From NCBI GenBank assembly GCA_014860225.1, contig JACZKE010000023.1, positions 1 through 64,000 on the forward strand: a stretch of 64,000 nucleotides of DNA. Reading direction: 5' to 3'. This stretch comes from Desulfuromonadales bacterium. GTDB taxonomy: Bacteria; Desulfobacterota; Desulfuromonadia; Desulfuromonadales; BM103. Positions within the stretch are counted from its first letter, which is position 1, and each line of letters begins with the position of its first letter. The position numbers were made by a program, and so were the translations under genes. Below the pieces are notes generated by a model, which ran no database searches, was not told the DNA's origin, and saw nothing but the letters and a program-made list of their open reading frames with translations. Shown here one piece after another: positions 37,259 to 45,948 of the stretch.

Positions 37259-40063
37259 ATGAAATCATCGGCACGTGTCCAGGATTATCTGCAGAGAATC
37301 ACAAGCTATGGCAAGGAAAACCTTGCTGACATCCTGCATGAAATAGGTGAAGCGGTTCCGCTGATTACGCGTCAGTACCGTTTCCGCCTCTATCTCGAGG
37401 ATTTGACCGGTGGTATCCTGAATTGTGTACTGGCGACCGGTCGACCTCGACAGGCAGTGCACAATCATGTCTTCTCCCTTACTGATGAAAACTACCTGGT
37501 CTCCAGGGTCTATATCGAACAGCAGGATGCGGAGTTTGCCGACCGGGAACGCCTGCCGTCCCATGCACGCCTACTTGCTGAAGATTTCGGTCTTATGGCT
37601 TCGACCCAGTTGCCACTGGTGCACAAGGGGCGCTCTATCGGCGTCATCTGTGTCGACAGCTCGCGGGCCGGCAACATCCTCAACGATAAGAGCCGCCAGG
37701 CCTTGCGTGATTTCCTGGCGCTGGTGGCGCCGGTTCTCGATCAGGCACGCAAATACCATCAGCAGATCATTGTTGCGCGTCGCATTGACGAATCGAAAAA
37801 GAAAGAAGCGGCCCGCACCATGGTTCGTTCTGCGGTGCGTCTGATCGACAAACTCTCCTTGGCGTCAGTACTGGTACCATCGCGTGTAGGAGGCGAAGGT
37901 GGAGAAGGACATGGCCTGCAGGTTCTTGCTTCTTACGCCCAGGATCGTGAGATACAGCGCCTGTATGAGGATGAGAAGCTGATAGATCTGAGCTCCGGCA
38001 AGTCGCTGTTTTCGCAATACATCAATGAAGAAGGCGTGATTACTGATGAAACCTTGCTGCGGCCTCTTTATTTCCCAAGTCTCAAAGCACAGTCCCTGCA
38101 GAAGAGTTATCTGACTGATAAAATCGGCCTGACCTCTCTCTATGTGGTGCCCTGCTACGATAACCGCACACGCCGAATCACCTGTTTGGTCAACTATTTT
38201 ACTCAGGAACCTTATCGTTTCAGCGATTTCGAAAGAGGTCTTCTGGAAGCCCACGCTGAGATGGCAGAAAGGGTGATCCAGGAAATCGGCGATGAGCATA
38301 TGGAGATACAGGTGCTTTCGGAAATCAACGATCTGCTTCAGGAACGTATCGAAGGAAGCCAGCCTTTTCTGAATCGGGTCCTGGCCAAAGCCACGGAACT
38401 GATCGGTGCCGATACCGGCAGTATCGCTCTGGTTCAGGAGCGTGATGGGGATGCCTGGCTGATTGTCGAGGAGGAAGATGGCACATTAATCGGCGCCAAG
38501 AGTAAAGAATGGTTGAAAAAAAACATTCCACGTATGCCGATTGGCGGCACTGAACTGCCGCGTACCGAGCGCAGCCTGACCGGATACGTCGCATCATCAC
38601 GGCAGCCGTTAATCGTTGACGATTCATTCCTGGAAATGATCGGAGAAGGCTTTTACCGGCAGGTTACACAAGAGATTCGCAGCGAAATTGCCGTACCGGT
38701 GACGGTTGAAGAGAAGGTTCTGGCTGTTGTCTGTTTGAGCAGTTTGACTTCGCACTACTTTACATATGAACACCAGCGCATCCTGCAGATCATCGTGCAG
38801 ATGATTGCCCGCCATCTGGCTGGACTGCTGCAGATCGAGCGGTTGACCACCGAGGTGCAGCATCTGCAGACCGATGTTACCTATCGTGACCCGAAAATAT
38901 CATCGTACCGCCTCGGTAATATCATAGGCAATTCATCTAAAGCCGAAGCGCTTGTCTCAACCATCGAAACCCTCGCACCGCCTTTGTTCCGTCGCATTCT
39001 CACATGGCAACAGGCCGATCTGCGTGAAGCGACTCTTGGGCTGCCGACAGTCCTGATTACCGGAGACACCGGTAGCGGCAAGGAGTTTCTGTTTAATAAT
39101 ATCTATACCCGCCTCAATGAAATGTATCGTGCCACGGCAGGCATGGTCGGAGAATTACCGGTCACCAAGACCAATATCGCAGCCTACAGCGGAGAGCTCA
39201 CTTACTCGGAGCTCTTCGGACATAAGCGCGGAGCGTTTACCGGAGCGCATGTTGATCGGCACGGCATCATCGAAGAGGCCAGCGGTGGCGTGGTCTTTCT
39301 GGACGAGATCGGTGATGCCGATCCGAAGACCCAGGTGCAGTTGCTACGCTTCCTTGATAATGGCGGTTTCGTTCGACTCGGTGAGAACCAGACGCGTTTT
39401 GCCCGTGTGCTTCTGGTTGCCGCCACCAACCAGGATATGCCACGCCTGATCGCTGAAGGACGTTTCCGTGCCGACCTCTATCACCGGCTGTCTGAGCTGA
39501 CCATCGTCGTGCCACCTCTCAACGAACGTCGTGAGGACATCCCTGATCTGGCAGTTCACTTCCTCGGACAACTCTACCGGATCTATCGCCTGGCTGACGA
39601 ACCTGTCGACCGGGTCCCGGTGATCAGTCCCGAGGCTCAAAAACTTCTTACACAGCACAATTATACCGGCAATATTCGTGAATTGCGCTCGATCCTGTTA
39701 CGTGCACTACTGTTCCGCCAGGCTCTGGTGATCTCGGCCGACGATGTCAGGCGTGCTATGACCTCCGGTCAGCATGCCCATGTTTCTGAAGAGGCGGATC
39801 AAAACCCGTTGCGACATATCCCAGCCGCTCTGCAATCTGGCAGGGGTGACTTCTGGAGTTTGATCCACAAGCCGTTTACCGAGAACCAGATGACCCGTGA
39901 CACAGTGCGTGCTTTGATTGAGGAAACCCGCCGGGCCGGTGCCCGGAATATGCCTGATATCGCGCTTGCACTCAAGGCCTGCAATCCGCACAGCAAAGAT
40001 GGAGAGGAACAGCGCAGGTTTTTTAAATTCAAAAATTTCCTTTACAAAACCGTTAAGATTTGA
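37259..40063 (+). CDS. GAF-domain sigma-54-type AAA+ protein without obvious HTH
   Basis: 934 residues. Two or three GAF-like sensor regions (about 20-175 and 210-350 and 370-525; for example GADTGSIALVQERDGDAWLI, YVASSRQPLIVDDSFL), then a sigma-54-interaction AAA+ domain (about 590-830) with Walker A TGDTGSGKEF, the GAFTGA loop HKRGAFTGAHV, Walker B VFLDEIGDAD and a sensor segment (RADLYHRLSELTIVVPPL). The usual C-terminal Fis-type helix-turn-helix is not evident; the last 75 residues (TRDTVRALIEETRRAGARNM and a basic end) resemble no HTH I know. The ribosome site AAGGAGAG is strong. Probable transcription activator or a non-DNA-binding relative. Confidence 0.85.
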   Translation: MKSSARVQDYLQRITSYGKENLADILHEIGEAVPLITRQYRFRLYLEDLTGGILNCVLATGRPRQAVHNHVFSLTDENYLVSRVYIEQQDAEFADRERLPSHARLLAEDFGLMASTQLPLVHKGRSIGVICVDSSRAGNILNDKSRQALRDFLALVAPVLDQARKYHQQIIVARRIDESKKKEAARTMVRSAVRLIDKLSLASVLVPSRVGGEGGEGHGLQVLASYAQDREIQRLYEDEKLIDLSSGKSLFSQYINEEGVITDETLLRPLYFPSLKAQSLQKSYLTDKIGLTSLYVVPCYDNRTRRITCLVNYFTQEPYRFSDFERGLLEAHAEMAERVIQEIGDEHMEIQVLSEINDLLQERIEGSQPFLNRVLAKATELIGADTGSIALVQERDGDAWLIVEEEDGTLIGAKSKEWLKKNIPRMPIGGTELPRTERSLTGYVASSRQPLIVDDSFLEMIGEGFYRQVTQEIRSEIAVPVTVEEKVLAVVCLSSLTSHYFTYEHQRILQIIVQMIARHLAGLLQIERLTTEVQHLQTDVTYRDPKISSYRLGNIIGNSSKAEALVSTIETLAPPLFRRILTWQQADLREATLGLPTVLITGDTGSGKEFLFNNIYTRLNEMYRATAGMVGELPVTKTNIAAYSGELTYSELFGHKRGAFTGAHVDRHGIIEEASGGVVFLDEIGDADPKTQVQLLRFLDNGGFVRLGENQTRFARVLLVAATNQDMPRLIAEGRFRADLYHRLSELTIVVPPLNERREDIPDLAVHFLGQLYRIYRLADEPVDRVPVISPEAQKLLTQHNYTGNIRELRSILLRALLFRQALVISADDVRRAMTSGQHAHVSEEADQNPLRHIPAALQSGRGDFWSLIHKPFTENQMTRDTVRALIEETRRAGARNMPDIALALKACNPHSKDGEEQRRFFKFKNFLYKTVKI

Positions 40064-40079
40064 TGAAAACGCAAAAAGT

Positions 40080-40248
40080 CTAGGAGACTGTTGACTATCA
40101 ATAAACCAGCTGCAAATCCGGCTGTTCGGCCCATATTTCAACTCCTTTTTGGACCATGTCTACGGCTATGAACCTGCAAATGAGCTAAAATCTGTTCTCA
40201 AACATCCACATTTTCGCTTCGGACCGTATAGTCCGTATATGGTCTCCT
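40080..40248 (-). repeat. Repeat family 2, second copy (diverged right end)
   Basis: Reverse orientation relative to the copy at 17791-17959. The CTAGGAGACTGTTGACTATC end is recognisable, the interior is strongly conserved (GAACAGATTTTAGCT in reverse, GGTTCATAGCCGTAG in reverse), and the far end (after CGGACCGTATA) has drifted. Most of the 340-base gap after the activator gene is this element. Confidence 0.8.
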
Positions 40249-40344
40249 TGCCACACCCTCTGGGTCTCCCCATCCTTCTTATCATGCGTACATGAAGAGT
40301 ATATGATTTTTTAATATTCACGTAATTTATGTGCAAATATTATA

Positions 40345-40386
40345 TTGACTTCCGAATGTTTCTGGTAATAATGTGCATATACACAT
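40345..40386 (+). promoter_or_regulatory. Promoter and palindrome for the NifX/NafY-like gene
   Basis: TTGACT at 40345-40350, 17 bases, ATAATG at 40368-40373. Overlapping its downstream edge is ATGTG-CATATA-CACAT (40371-40386), a perfect palindrome placed for repression. About 18 bases separate it from the start codon. Confidence 0.5.
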
Positions 40387-40403
40387 AAAAAAGGAGAAAC
40401 ATC

Positions 40404-40784
40404 ATGAAACTTTGTATCCCTGTTGAAAGTAATGAAGGATTAAACAGTCTGGTTTATGGACACTTCGGTTCTGCTCCCATGTTCGTTGTGATCGATACTG
40501 AAACCAGCGAGTTGACCGAAATCGTCAATCGTGACCTGCACCATGCTCACGGAGCCTGCAGTCCACTCAAAGCGCTCGGTGGAATACTGATAGACGCCAT
40601 TATCGTGGGCGGGATCGGCGCAGGAGCTCTCATGGGCCTGAATCGTGCGGGCCTGCAGGTTTACAAGGCCCAAGGGGTTAACGTGGCCGACAATCTGACC
40701 TGCCTTGGCATGGGCCTTTTGCCCGAGTTGTCCCCGGACCAGGTCTGCGGTGGCCACGATCACGGCCACGGTTGTGGCCACTAA
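40404..40784 (+). CDS. NifX/NafY-like dinitrogenase iron-molybdenum cofactor family protein
   Basis: 126 residues of the Fe-Mo-cofactor-binding fold (MKLCIPVESNEGLNSLVYGHFGS is the typical N-terminus; shorter segment CIPVESNEGLNSLVYGHFG), with HGACSPLKAL and GGIGAGALMGLNRAGLQVYK. The end is a histidine-rich metal-binding tail (CGGHDHGHGCGH). Family members bind or carry FeMo-co or other Fe-S clusters; no nif genes are in view, so a general cluster/metal role is more likely. AAAAAGGAG precedes the ATG. A decayed DUF134 gene, a frequent partner of this family, follows. Confidence 0.9.
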   Translation: MKLCIPVESNEGLNSLVYGHFGSAPMFVVIDTETSELTEIVNRDLHHAHGACSPLKALGGILIDAIIVGGIGAGALMGLNRAGLQVYKAQGVNVADNLTCLGMGLLPELSPDQVCGGHDHGHGCGH

Positions 40785-40907
40785 ACAATCGCTAAAAGGG
40801 AACTACATCCAACTGAAAGTCGACCTTAGGGTAACGGATCTCAAGCTTTCCTGGAGAGCCTTCGATGGCACTGAGTTCACACGGCAGCGCTCAAACTAGA
40901 GGATACC

Positions 40908-41212
40908 TTGTCGCCACGACCGAAAAAACCGTGAAACTGTGCCTGTCCCTATCGCCCGCCGGGGTACTCCGTCTACAAGCCTGCGGACATTCCCCTCAAG
41001 GATCTGGAGCGGGTTCCACTACCTCATGATGAGCTTGAAGCATTACGCCTCTGTGACAGCGAAGGGTTGAATCAGGGGGAAGCGGGAGCTCGGTTGGGAA
41101 TCTCACGCGGCACGGTACAGCGATGGTAACAGCGGGCCGCAAAAAAGTGGTCGACGCGATCATCTCGGGGCGGGCTCTGATCCTGGAATCAGCCGGTGAA
41201 GAGCACGCATGA
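40908..41212 (+). pseudogene. DUF134 family protein, decayed
   Basis: From TTG 40908 the product reads SPRPKKP, then a TGA (40932-40934) where the family has Arg, then CACPYRPPGYSVYKPAD, LERVPLPHDELEALRLCDSE and LNQGEAGARLGISRGTVQR, followed by TAA (41127-41129). A one-base loss near 41139 moves the remainder to another frame (KKVVDAIISGRALILESAG), ending at the normal TGA. Three lesions make it non-functional unless readthrough occurs. DUF134 proteins are small HTH-like proteins associated with the Fe-Mo-cofactor family, so this is the remnant of a paired regulator. Confidence 0.9.
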
Positions 41213-41263
41213 GAAAATGGCACCCCATAGCAGCGAATCAGTGCGGGGACAGGAGATAAATTC

Positions 41264-42628
41264 ATGAATTGTGAAACAGACGTACTGGTTATCGGCGGCG
41301 GCCCGGCCGGGATTACTTTTTCCCTGATGGTAAAAAAGCTCGATCCTTCAATTCAGGTGACCATGTTTCGCCCGGAAAGCCATTCGGTCGTTTACTGCGC
41401 CATCCCCTACGCCATCGAGGGGTTGTTTGAACCCGAGAAAGTCCTTAAGGATGATGCAATGGTCACCGGATCGGGCGTCGAATTGGTCTATAAAAAGATC
41501 ATCAGCATTGATCTACTGAGCCGAAAGGTTGTGACCGAAGATGGAGACAGCTGTCATTTCCGCCGGCTCTTCATTGCCACGGGAGCAACCCCGGCGCGCC
41601 CGCCGGTTCCAGGAATTGAAGCCGAAAACGTTTTTACGGTGAAAACCAAGAAGGATATGGACTGTCTCATTGACAAGCTCAATAGTGGTGTGAAACGGGC
41701 GGTGGTTGTCGGGGCCGGAGCGATAGGGATCGAACAGGCGCAAGCTTACCGTGCCCGTGGGGTGGAGGTCGACCTGATCGAGATGGCAAACCACATCCTC
41801 CCCAATCTCATCGATACCGACATGAGCGTGCAGGCCCAACAGGCTCTTGTTGACCAGGGCATTAGGTTGCGTCTAGGAACGCGTCTCGACCGGTTGGAAA
41901 CCGCAGGGGCATTGGTAACCAGGGTGGTTCTGGACAACGGGGAGAACATTGAACTCGATCCAGCCTATGATTTCGTCACGGTCTGCACCGGAATGTTGCC
42001 GGACATTCAGCTGTTCCATGATCAGGGATTGGCCGTCTCCAGAGACGGTATCCTCGTCGATGCCTGCATGCGGACAAACCTTCCCGAGGTTTATGCCGCA
42101 GGCGACTGTTGTGCCTTTTTCTCCGGGATCGACGGTAAACCAGTCGCCGGCAAGCTGGCGACCAACGCTGTTCCAATGGGCAAAATTGCTGCCCGCTGCA
42201 TGCTTGGGCAACCGGTTGAGCACGAGGGCTTTATCAATGGAGCCGCGACTTGCGCAGGGCCCTATCGCGTGGGCGGCACCGGTTTTACCGAGGCCGAGGC
42301 CCGGCGGCGGGGTTTCGCGATCTACACTGGATATGGCAACACCACCAGCTTTTTCCCCATGATGCCCGGGACTACCGAGGTGCTAGTGAAAATCGTGGCT
42401 GATCTGGCAACCGATCGGATTCTCGGCGGCCAGGTCGTCGCCCGCACCCCGACCACTGACAAGGTGGATGTTATCACCCTGGCAATTCAGCAGAAGCTCA
42501 CGGTACAGCAACTGGCTCGGCTCAGTTACAGTGCCCAGCCCTGGCAAAGTTTCCTTCCCGCGCGCAACCCCATCGTCGAAGCCTGCGAGACCGCACTCTC
42601 CGGTAAGAATAAGCAGGCGGCAGCGTGA
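41264..42628 (+). CDS. FAD-dependent pyridine-nucleotide disulfide oxidoreductase (CoA-disulfide reductase / NADH oxidase type)
   Basis: 454 residues of the CoADR/Nox family. The FAD motif VLVIGGGPAGITFSLMVKKL (residues 6-25) and second dinucleotide fold AVVVGAGAIGIEQAQAYRARG (about 148-168) are intact; GDCCAF-like VYAAGDCCAFFSGIDG binds FAD. The active-site Cys of the family sits in the YCAIPYAIEGLFEP segment (VVYCAIPY, about residue 45), a single redox Cys rather than the CXXXXC pair. ATG 41264 has AGGAG ahead. It probably reduces CoA-disulfide, polysulfide or similar; substrate not decidable. Follows the DUF134 remnant by 51 bases. Confidence 0.9.
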   Translation: MNCETDVLVIGGGPAGITFSLMVKKLDPSIQVTMFRPESHSVVYCAIPYAIEGLFEPEKVLKDDAMVTGSGVELVYKKIISIDLLSRKVVTEDGDSCHFRRLFIATGATPARPPVPGIEAENVFTVKTKKDMDCLIDKLNSGVKRAVVVGAGAIGIEQAQAYRARGVEVDLIEMANHILPNLIDTDMSVQAQQALVDQGIRLRLGTRLDRLETAGALVTRVVLDNGENIELDPAYDFVTVCTGMLPDIQLFHDQGLAVSRDGILVDACMRTNLPEVYAAGDCCAFFSGIDGKPVAGKLATNAVPMGKIAARCMLGQPVEHEGFINGAATCAGPYRVGGTGFTEAEARRRGFAIYTGYGNTTSFFPMMPGTTEVLVKIVADLATDRILGGQVVARTPTTDKVDVITLAIQQKLTVQQLARLSYSAQPWQSFLPARNPIVEACETALSGKNKQAAA

Positions 42629-42645
42629 AGATCGGGGGTCAAGCT

Positions 42646-42860
42646 ATGTATTCTGCCAAGGTTATGGACCATTTCAGCAATCCTCTTAATATTTGAGTCA
42701 TGGAGGACGCAACGTGGTTGTACGGGTCGACGATCCCGGTTGTCGCGATCCATGTCTCAGCATTCAGGGGGAAGGTCTTTACCACATTCGTGAGCTTAGT
42801 CAGTTTGGATTGTTTACAGGCTTTTATGCGGGATTTTGTGCGACGGGACTATTTGCATGA
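42646..42860 (+). pseudogene. IscU/NifU-type Fe-S scaffold, decayed
   Basis: ATG 42646 after GGGGG: MYSAKVMDHFSNPLNI is the classic scaffold N-terminus, then TGA where family members have Gly. The same frame continues VMEDA; a frame change near 42711 gives VVVRVDDPGCRDPCLSI and IRELSQFGLFTGFYAGFCA, which matches the family's DDPGCGD-type first Cys region and the FGC-containing following block, with ligand positions lost. A final TGA ends the frame at 42860. It looks like a former Fe-S assembly gene adjacent to the oxidoreductase. Confidence 0.7.
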
Positions 42861-42993
42861 TTATTTTTCACCAGGAATGCTCGAGGTGGTCCCGCAGTAT
42901 TCTCCGATGATTTTTTTCTTGGGAACCCTTGTCGTCAGTCTTGGGCTTATTGCCTGGATGATAAGGGCTGCATGCTCTCGTCGCATCAAGTAA
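42826..42993 (+). CDS. Possible small single-helix membrane protein (55 aa)
   Basis: In a different frame from the decayed scaffold, ATG 42826 opens MRDFVRRDYLHDYFSPGM, then EVVPQYSPMIFFLGTLVVSL continuing into one membrane helix and a basic end (CSRRIK). The composition looks like a real C-tail-anchored peptide, but there is no clear ribosome site and it overlaps a pseudogene, so it may be remnant sequence. No family recognised. Nothing else is seen up to 43054. Confidence 0.35.
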   Translation: MRDFVRRDYLHDYFSPGMLEVVPQYSPMIFFLGTLVVSLGLIAWMIRAACSRRIK

Positions 42994-43054
42994 AAAATGA
43001 TTTCGCCATAACAAGATTTTTTAGCTTTGCCAATAGAGAGAGGTCGTTACGAAT

Positions 43055-43759
43055 ATGCCAAAAATTCCAACATCTGTCCCGTTGCCCACATGTGCTATCT
43101 GTTCCGTTGCCGTCCCGGACCGTTTCTGTCGCCAGGTACAAGGGAAAGCCCCTGGCAATTGCCCGTCGACGAGATCGCTCGATATCATCAAGGAAGCTCT
43201 GGAGATCCTCAAGAATCCGACCGTGATGGAATTCGCCAGGCAGGCATCGATTCAGGAAGGAGAAGCTTACGGCGAAAGGGATAAAGGTTACGCCAACCTC
43301 CGACCAATTAAACCGCGGATTCAAGAGACAGTCGAATTTGCCAAGAAAATGAAATTCCAGAGGATTTGCCTGGTGTTCTGTGTCGGTATGCGTAAGGAAG
43401 CGGAAGTTATCCACGAAATTTTCACTGTAAATGGCTTTGAGACGATATCTGTGATGTGCAAGGCGGGTGCTATTTCAAAAGAAGAGATCGGTTTGTTGCG
43501 AGAGCAGCAGATTGACCCTACATCTTTCGAAGCGATGTGTAACCCGATTCTTCAGGCATTGACTTCCAATCATCATGGATCAGAATTGAACGTGCTCTTC
43601 GGGCTCTGTGTTGGGCATGACGCGCTGTTTTTGAAATACGCCGAAGCTTACAGTACAGTACTTGCCAGCAAGGACCGGCTGCTTGCGCACAACCCTTTGG
43701 CGGCGATATACCAGTATGAGAGTTATTATCGCTACCTCAAAAGCCCACTGGTGGAATGA
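43055..43759 (+). CDS. DUF1847 metal-binding protein
   Basis: 234 residues. The N-terminus has a cysteine cluster of the DUF1847 type (CAICSVAVPDRFC, then CPSTRS), followed by ALEILKNPTVMEFARQASIQ and YANLRPIKPRIQETVEFAKK. A central block (RICLVFCVGMRKEAEVIHEI, VNGFETISVMCKAGAISKEE) and CNPILQALTSNHHGSELNVL plus GLCVGHDALFLKYAEAY match the family, whose many conserved Cys suggest metal or Fe-S binding. Function unassigned. AGAGAGG lies upstream. First of a three-gene same-strand group with a ferredoxin-flavodoxin and a cysteine-desulfidase-like gene. Confidence 0.85.
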   Translation: MPKIPTSVPLPTCAICSVAVPDRFCRQVQGKAPGNCPSTRSLDIIKEALEILKNPTVMEFARQASIQEGEAYGERDKGYANLRPIKPRIQETVEFAKKMKFQRICLVFCVGMRKEAEVIHEIFTVNGFETISVMCKAGAISKEEIGLLREQQIDPTSFEAMCNPILQALTSNHHGSELNVLFGLCVGHDALFLKYAEAYSTVLASKDRLLAHNPLAAIYQYESYYRYLKSPLVE

Positions 43760-43835
43760 AAATACTGTATGCGCAGAGTTAAACTTCAATGTCAATCCGA
43801 CACTCTCAAAGCAAAACTGAAAGCAGGAGACGCAA

Positions 43836-44615
43836 ATGATGCGAACGGCCCATCTCATCTATTTTTCCCCAACGGGGACCAGTAAAATAATTTCCACAGG
43901 TATCGCTCGTGGCCTTGCGGCGAAGAATATCACCCACTACGACCTGACGCGGCCGAACCCAAGCTTCGAACTCGTCTTGACAGATGGTGTGGCAATTATC
44001 GCCACCCCGGTTTATGCCGGTCGTGTGCCCGAGCTTTTCCTGCAACGCTTCCAAGGAATTACATCGAAAGGTATGCCTGCCATTCTTGTCGTTCTTTATG
44101 GTAACCGCGAGTTTGAAGATGCCCTGGTCGAACTTCGCGATGTCTCTATCGTAAAGGGATTCAATGTTATTGCTGCCGGAGCCTTCATCGGTGAACACTC
44201 CTATTCCACCAGGGCGCGTCCCATCGCCGTGGGAAGACCCAACGCCGAAGATTTGAAACTGGCTGCAAGGTTCGGGAAACAGGGCGCAGCGAAAATCGAG
44301 CGCAACGATTTTAATCTCCCGGGAATCGACGGCAATGTGCCCTACAAAAAGCGTATACAACTTGGAGGAGTTGCTCCAGAGACTGACGACAGTAAATGCA
44401 CTCTCTGCGGAAGATGTGCCGCAGTTTGTCCTGCTGGTATTATCGCTGTGTCCAACTCGGTCAAAACTTATGCTGATAGCTGCATCATGTGTTGCGCCTG
44501 CATCAAGGAGTGTGATTTCGAGGCTCGCACCTTCAACCATCCACAGATAGAGGAGAAGCGGGTGATGCTGCAAAAAAATTGCAGTACTCCGAAAGCGCCG
44601 GCAATCTATCTCTAA
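43836..44615 (+). CDS. EFR1-type flavodoxin-like protein with two 4Fe-4S clusters
   Basis: 259 residues. An N-terminal flavodoxin fold with the FMN loop YFSPTGTSKIIS (residues 9-20) and ATPVYAGRVPELFLQRF; a C-terminal ferredoxin pair CTLCGRCAAVCPAGI and CIMCCACIKECDF (about residues 188-232). This is the EFR1 family of ferredoxin-flavodoxin electron carriers, cytoplasmic. AGGAG precedes ATG 43836. It sits between the DUF1847 gene and the cysteine-desulfidase-like gene, which needs an Fe-S cluster; a role in its reduction or repair is inference. Confidence 0.9.
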   Translation: MMRTAHLIYFSPTGTSKIISTGIARGLAAKNITHYDLTRPNPSFELVLTDGVAIIATPVYAGRVPELFLQRFQGITSKGMPAILVVLYGNREFEDALVELRDVSIVKGFNVIAAGAFIGEHSYSTRARPIAVGRPNAEDLKLAARFGKQGAAKIERNDFNLPGIDGNVPYKKRIQLGGVAPETDDSKCTLCGRCAAVCPAGIIAVSNSVKTYADSCIMCCACIKECDFEARTFNHPQIEEKRVMLQKNCSTPKAPAIYL

Positions 44616-44641
44616 AAAACTCTTTCACAGGTTGAGTAATT

Positions 44642-45922
44642 ATGAAAGTTCCAGACAAATGTTATCTGTCGTATCTGGAAATATTAAGAGAGGAACTGGT
44701 TCCTGCAATGGGGTGCACAGAGCCGATAGCTATTGCCTATGCTGCTGCACGTGCACGTGATGTCCTTGGTGTCCAGCCGGAGTGTGTTTTGGTTGAAGTA
44801 AGCCGGAACATTATCAAAAATGTAAAAAGTGTTGTTGTGCCGAACACCGGGGGGCTCAAAGGGGTCAAAGCTTCTGTAGCGGCAGGAATCATTGCTGGCA
44901 GGACCGACAAAGCACTTGAGGTCCTCTCTTGTATAGATGATGCCGGGCGTGAACGAATAAAAGATTTCCTTGATAGTAAAGAGATTAAAGTCACTGAGAC
45001 AAAGAGCGGTTTAATATTTGATCTGGTTGTCACTGTAATTGCTGGTCAGTCAAAAGCAAGTGTGCGGATTTCCAATTATCATACAAATGTTGTGCTGGTA
45101 ACTAAAGATGACCTTACAATATACGAAAATCAAGGCTGTGACGAAATTGAGACCACAATGCTGGCTGACCGTTCTCTGCTAAATGTCAAAGATATCCTGG
45201 CTTTTGCAGAAGCAGTTGAACTTAAAGATGTTGAGGAATTGCTGCAGTGCCAAATCAAATACAATATGGCGATCGCCAAAGAAGGGCTTAAAGGTGACTG
45301 GGGTGCAAATGTCGGGAAAGTGCTGATAGATGCATGGGGAAATGATGTGAAAGTCCGTGCAAAAGCAATGGCAGCCGCCGGTTCTGATGCGCGGATGAGC
45401 GGTTGTAACCTGCCGGTCATGATTACTTCAGGGAGTGGTAATCAAGGGATTACCGCATCAGTGCCAGTGATTGTCTATGCTGAAGAACTGGGAGTGGATA
45501 AGGACACTTTGCTTCGAGCCCTTGTTGTCTCCAACCTTGTCACGATCCACCAGAAAACCGGTATTGGCCAATTATCCGCGTTTTGTGGTGCCGTAAGTGC
45601 AGGATGTGGCGCAGGGGCAGGGATTGCCTGGTTGCACGGCGGAGGCTTTCAGGAAGTCGCCCATACGATTGTCAATGCGCTAGCAACGATTGCCGGGATC
45701 ATCTGCGATGGCGCCAAGCCATCCTGCGCAGCTAAAATTGCGGTCTCCATTGATGCTGGAATCCTGGGATTTTTGATGTACGAGCGTGGTATGCAATTTT
45801 ACGGTGGCGACGGGATTGTCAAAAAAGGGGTTGAGAATACGATAAACAACATAGGTCGCCTCGGTCGCAATGGTATGCATGAAATAGATAAAGAAATTAT
45901 TCGTATCATGCTTGGTGAGTAG
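44642..45922 (+). CDS. Fe-S-dependent L-cysteine desulfidase / serine dehydratase-like (UPF0597, YhaM/CdsB)
   Basis: 426 residues of the CdsB/YhaM family, which splits cysteine to pyruvate, ammonia and sulfide using a [4Fe-4S] cluster. Signatures: VPAMGCTEPIAIAYAAA (first ligand Cys), VVPNTGGLKGVKASVAAGII, GSGNQGITASVPVI, and the later Cys-rich FCGAVSAGCGAGAGIAWL and IICDGAKPSCAAKIAVSID. All three expected cysteine groups are present. Last gene of the DUF1847/EFR1 group (26 bases after EFR1). A repeat family 1 copy begins 26 bases after the stop. Confidence 0.92.
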   Translation: MKVPDKCYLSYLEILREELVPAMGCTEPIAIAYAAARARDVLGVQPECVLVEVSRNIIKNVKSVVVPNTGGLKGVKASVAAGIIAGRTDKALEVLSCIDDAGRERIKDFLDSKEIKVTETKSGLIFDLVVTVIAGQSKASVRISNYHTNVVLVTKDDLTIYENQGCDEIETTMLADRSLLNVKDILAFAEAVELKDVEELLQCQIKYNMAIAKEGLKGDWGANVGKVLIDAWGNDVKVRAKAMAAAGSDARMSGCNLPVMITSGSGNQGITASVPVIVYAEELGVDKDTLLRALVVSNLVTIHQKTGIGQLSAFCGAVSAGCGAGAGIAWLHGGGFQEVAHTIVNALATIAGIICDGAKPSCAAKIAVSIDAGILGFLMYERGMQFYGGDGIVKKGVENTINNIGRLGRNGMHEIDKEIIRIMLGE

Positions 45923-45948
45923 TCTGGCAGGAGAACGTTACGGCTATT

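Noticed and set aside
40705..40899. 64-residue frame overlapping the NifX-like gene end
   Set aside because: Out-of-frame shadow of the NifX-like gene's 3' end running into the DUF134 leader.
42972..43226. 84-residue frame before the DUF1847 gene
   Set aside because: Overlaps the DUF1847 start in another frame and lacks a ribosome site.
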